From Comamonas thiooxydans (GTDB lineage Bacteria; Pseudomonadota; Gammaproteobacteria; Burkholderiales; Burkholderiaceae_C), in assembly GCF_002157685.2 (NCBI RefSeq), contig NZ_AP026738.1:5022001-5086000 (forward strand): a stretch of DNA of 64,000 bases. Reading direction: 5' to 3'. The notes beneath the pieces were generated by a model, which was not told the DNA's origin, ran no database searches, and saw only the letters and a list, made by a program, of their open reading frames with translations. The position numbers and the translations under genes are program-made. Below are positions 63,449 through 64,000 of this stretch, one piece after another (position 1 is the first letter of the stretch; the number at the start of each line of letters is the position of its first letter).

Positions 63449-64000
63449 ATGGAGACTCCCATCACTCAACGCCCCTCTGCACACAGGCAGCTGCGCGCCC
63501 TGATCGCCAAAGGCTGGGCCAGCCTGGGCATGGCGCTTTGCCTGGCACCGGCCGCCCAGGCACAGACATGGCCGGATCGCCCCATCCGCCTGATCGTGAA
63601 CTTCGCCCCTGGCGGCGCCGCCGATGTGATGGGGCGCGCGATCTCGCCCACCATGAGCCAGGTGCTGGGCCAGTCCGTGGTGGTGGACAACAAGCCAGGA
63701 GCCAACGGCAATATCGGTATCAGCGAAACCGTGCGCTCTGCCAAGGACGGCTATACGCTGCTGCTGAGCAGCGGCGGCGGCATCAGCATCAATCCGCTGA
63801 TCTACAGCAAGCTGCCGTTCAACCCTGAAAAGGACTTGATCCCCGTGGCGGCCGTGGCACGCGTGCATGTGTTCCTGGAAACCAACCCCAGCCTTCCCGT
63901 GAGCAATGTGCAGGACTTCATCAAGCACCTGCAGGCCAATCCGGGCAAGCTATCCTACGGCTCGCCAGGCCCTGGCAGCTCGCCTCATCTGGCCGGTGAG
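63449..64000 (+). CDS. Bug/TctC-family solute-binding protein, 3' end cut off
   Basis: The first 184 codons of a second Bug protein. A long N-terminus and signal peptide end AQAQ; marks are IRLIVNFAPGGAADVMGRAI, VVVDNKPGANGNIGISETV and LLLSSGGGISINPLIYSKLPFNPEKD. The frame is open to the last base of the window. It is a paralogue of the preceding gene, the two binding similar or alternative substrates. Confidence 0.92.
   Translation, partial: METPITQRPSAHRQLRALIAKGWASLGMALCLAPAAQAQTWPDRPIRLIVNFAPGGAADVMGRAISPTMSQVLGQSVVVDNKPGANGNIGISETVRSAKDGYTLLLSSGGGISINPLIYSKLPFNPEKDLIPVAAVARVHVFLETNPSLPVSNVQDFIKHLQANPGKLSYGSPGPGSSPHLAGE

Overview
The window looks like the chromosome of a Comamonadaceae betaproteobacterium, most likely a Comamonas such as C. 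testosteroni. This is inferred from protein character, high GC, several Bug/TctC solute-binding proteins, the dusB-fis pair and family-typical intergenic repeats. No database search was possible.

Positions 1-26.2 kb are mostly housekeeping or conserved genes: hemL (partial), a PhoD-type phosphatase, tag, an APC permease, a PAP2 membrane protein, a membrane cytochrome c, purH, dusB-fis, a VanX-like dipeptidase, a YqaA-family protein and an OprB-type porin. A histidine kinase/response regulator pair and a CzcCBA-type heavy-metal efflux operon follow. Then come a Bug protein, nadC with its probable Nudix-winged-helix regulator and two palindromic operators, and a PAS-GGDEF protein.

Positions 26.2-49 kb are accessory and visibly decaying. 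An ECF sigma/anti-sigma pair sits among small exported or redox proteins: a Tat ferritin-like protein, a DUF3455 lipoprotein, an MxKDx-repeat protein, a YedY-like molybdoenzyme with a cytochrome b partner, a COG4315 protein and a frameshifted SrpA-like catalase. They look like one envelope stress module. Other items are a LysR-HTH/nitroreductase fusion, a ModE-like regulator with an orphan ModE-type box, a cupin, a CopZ-like chaperone behind a CueR-like promoter, a frameshifted DUF4382 protein, very small membrane proteins, TerC, a universal stress protein with a hydrophobic tail, an NhaR-like regulator and a Cache-GGDEF protein. Remnants of an SDR, a DUF1428 protein, a histidine kinase, a universal stress protein and an IS5-family transposase lie between them.

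Positions 49-58.6 kb return to core genes: ychF, a MOSC protein, a UbiH-like hydroxylase, dsbC, an M61 peptidase, an enoyl-CoA hydratase, two tandem tRNA-Met genes and an MFS carrier. Positions 58.7-64 kb hold a LysR regulator divergent from a catabolic operon: a benzoylformate-decarboxylase-like enzyme, a ketopantoate-reductase-like enzyme and two Bug proteins, the last cut by the window end.
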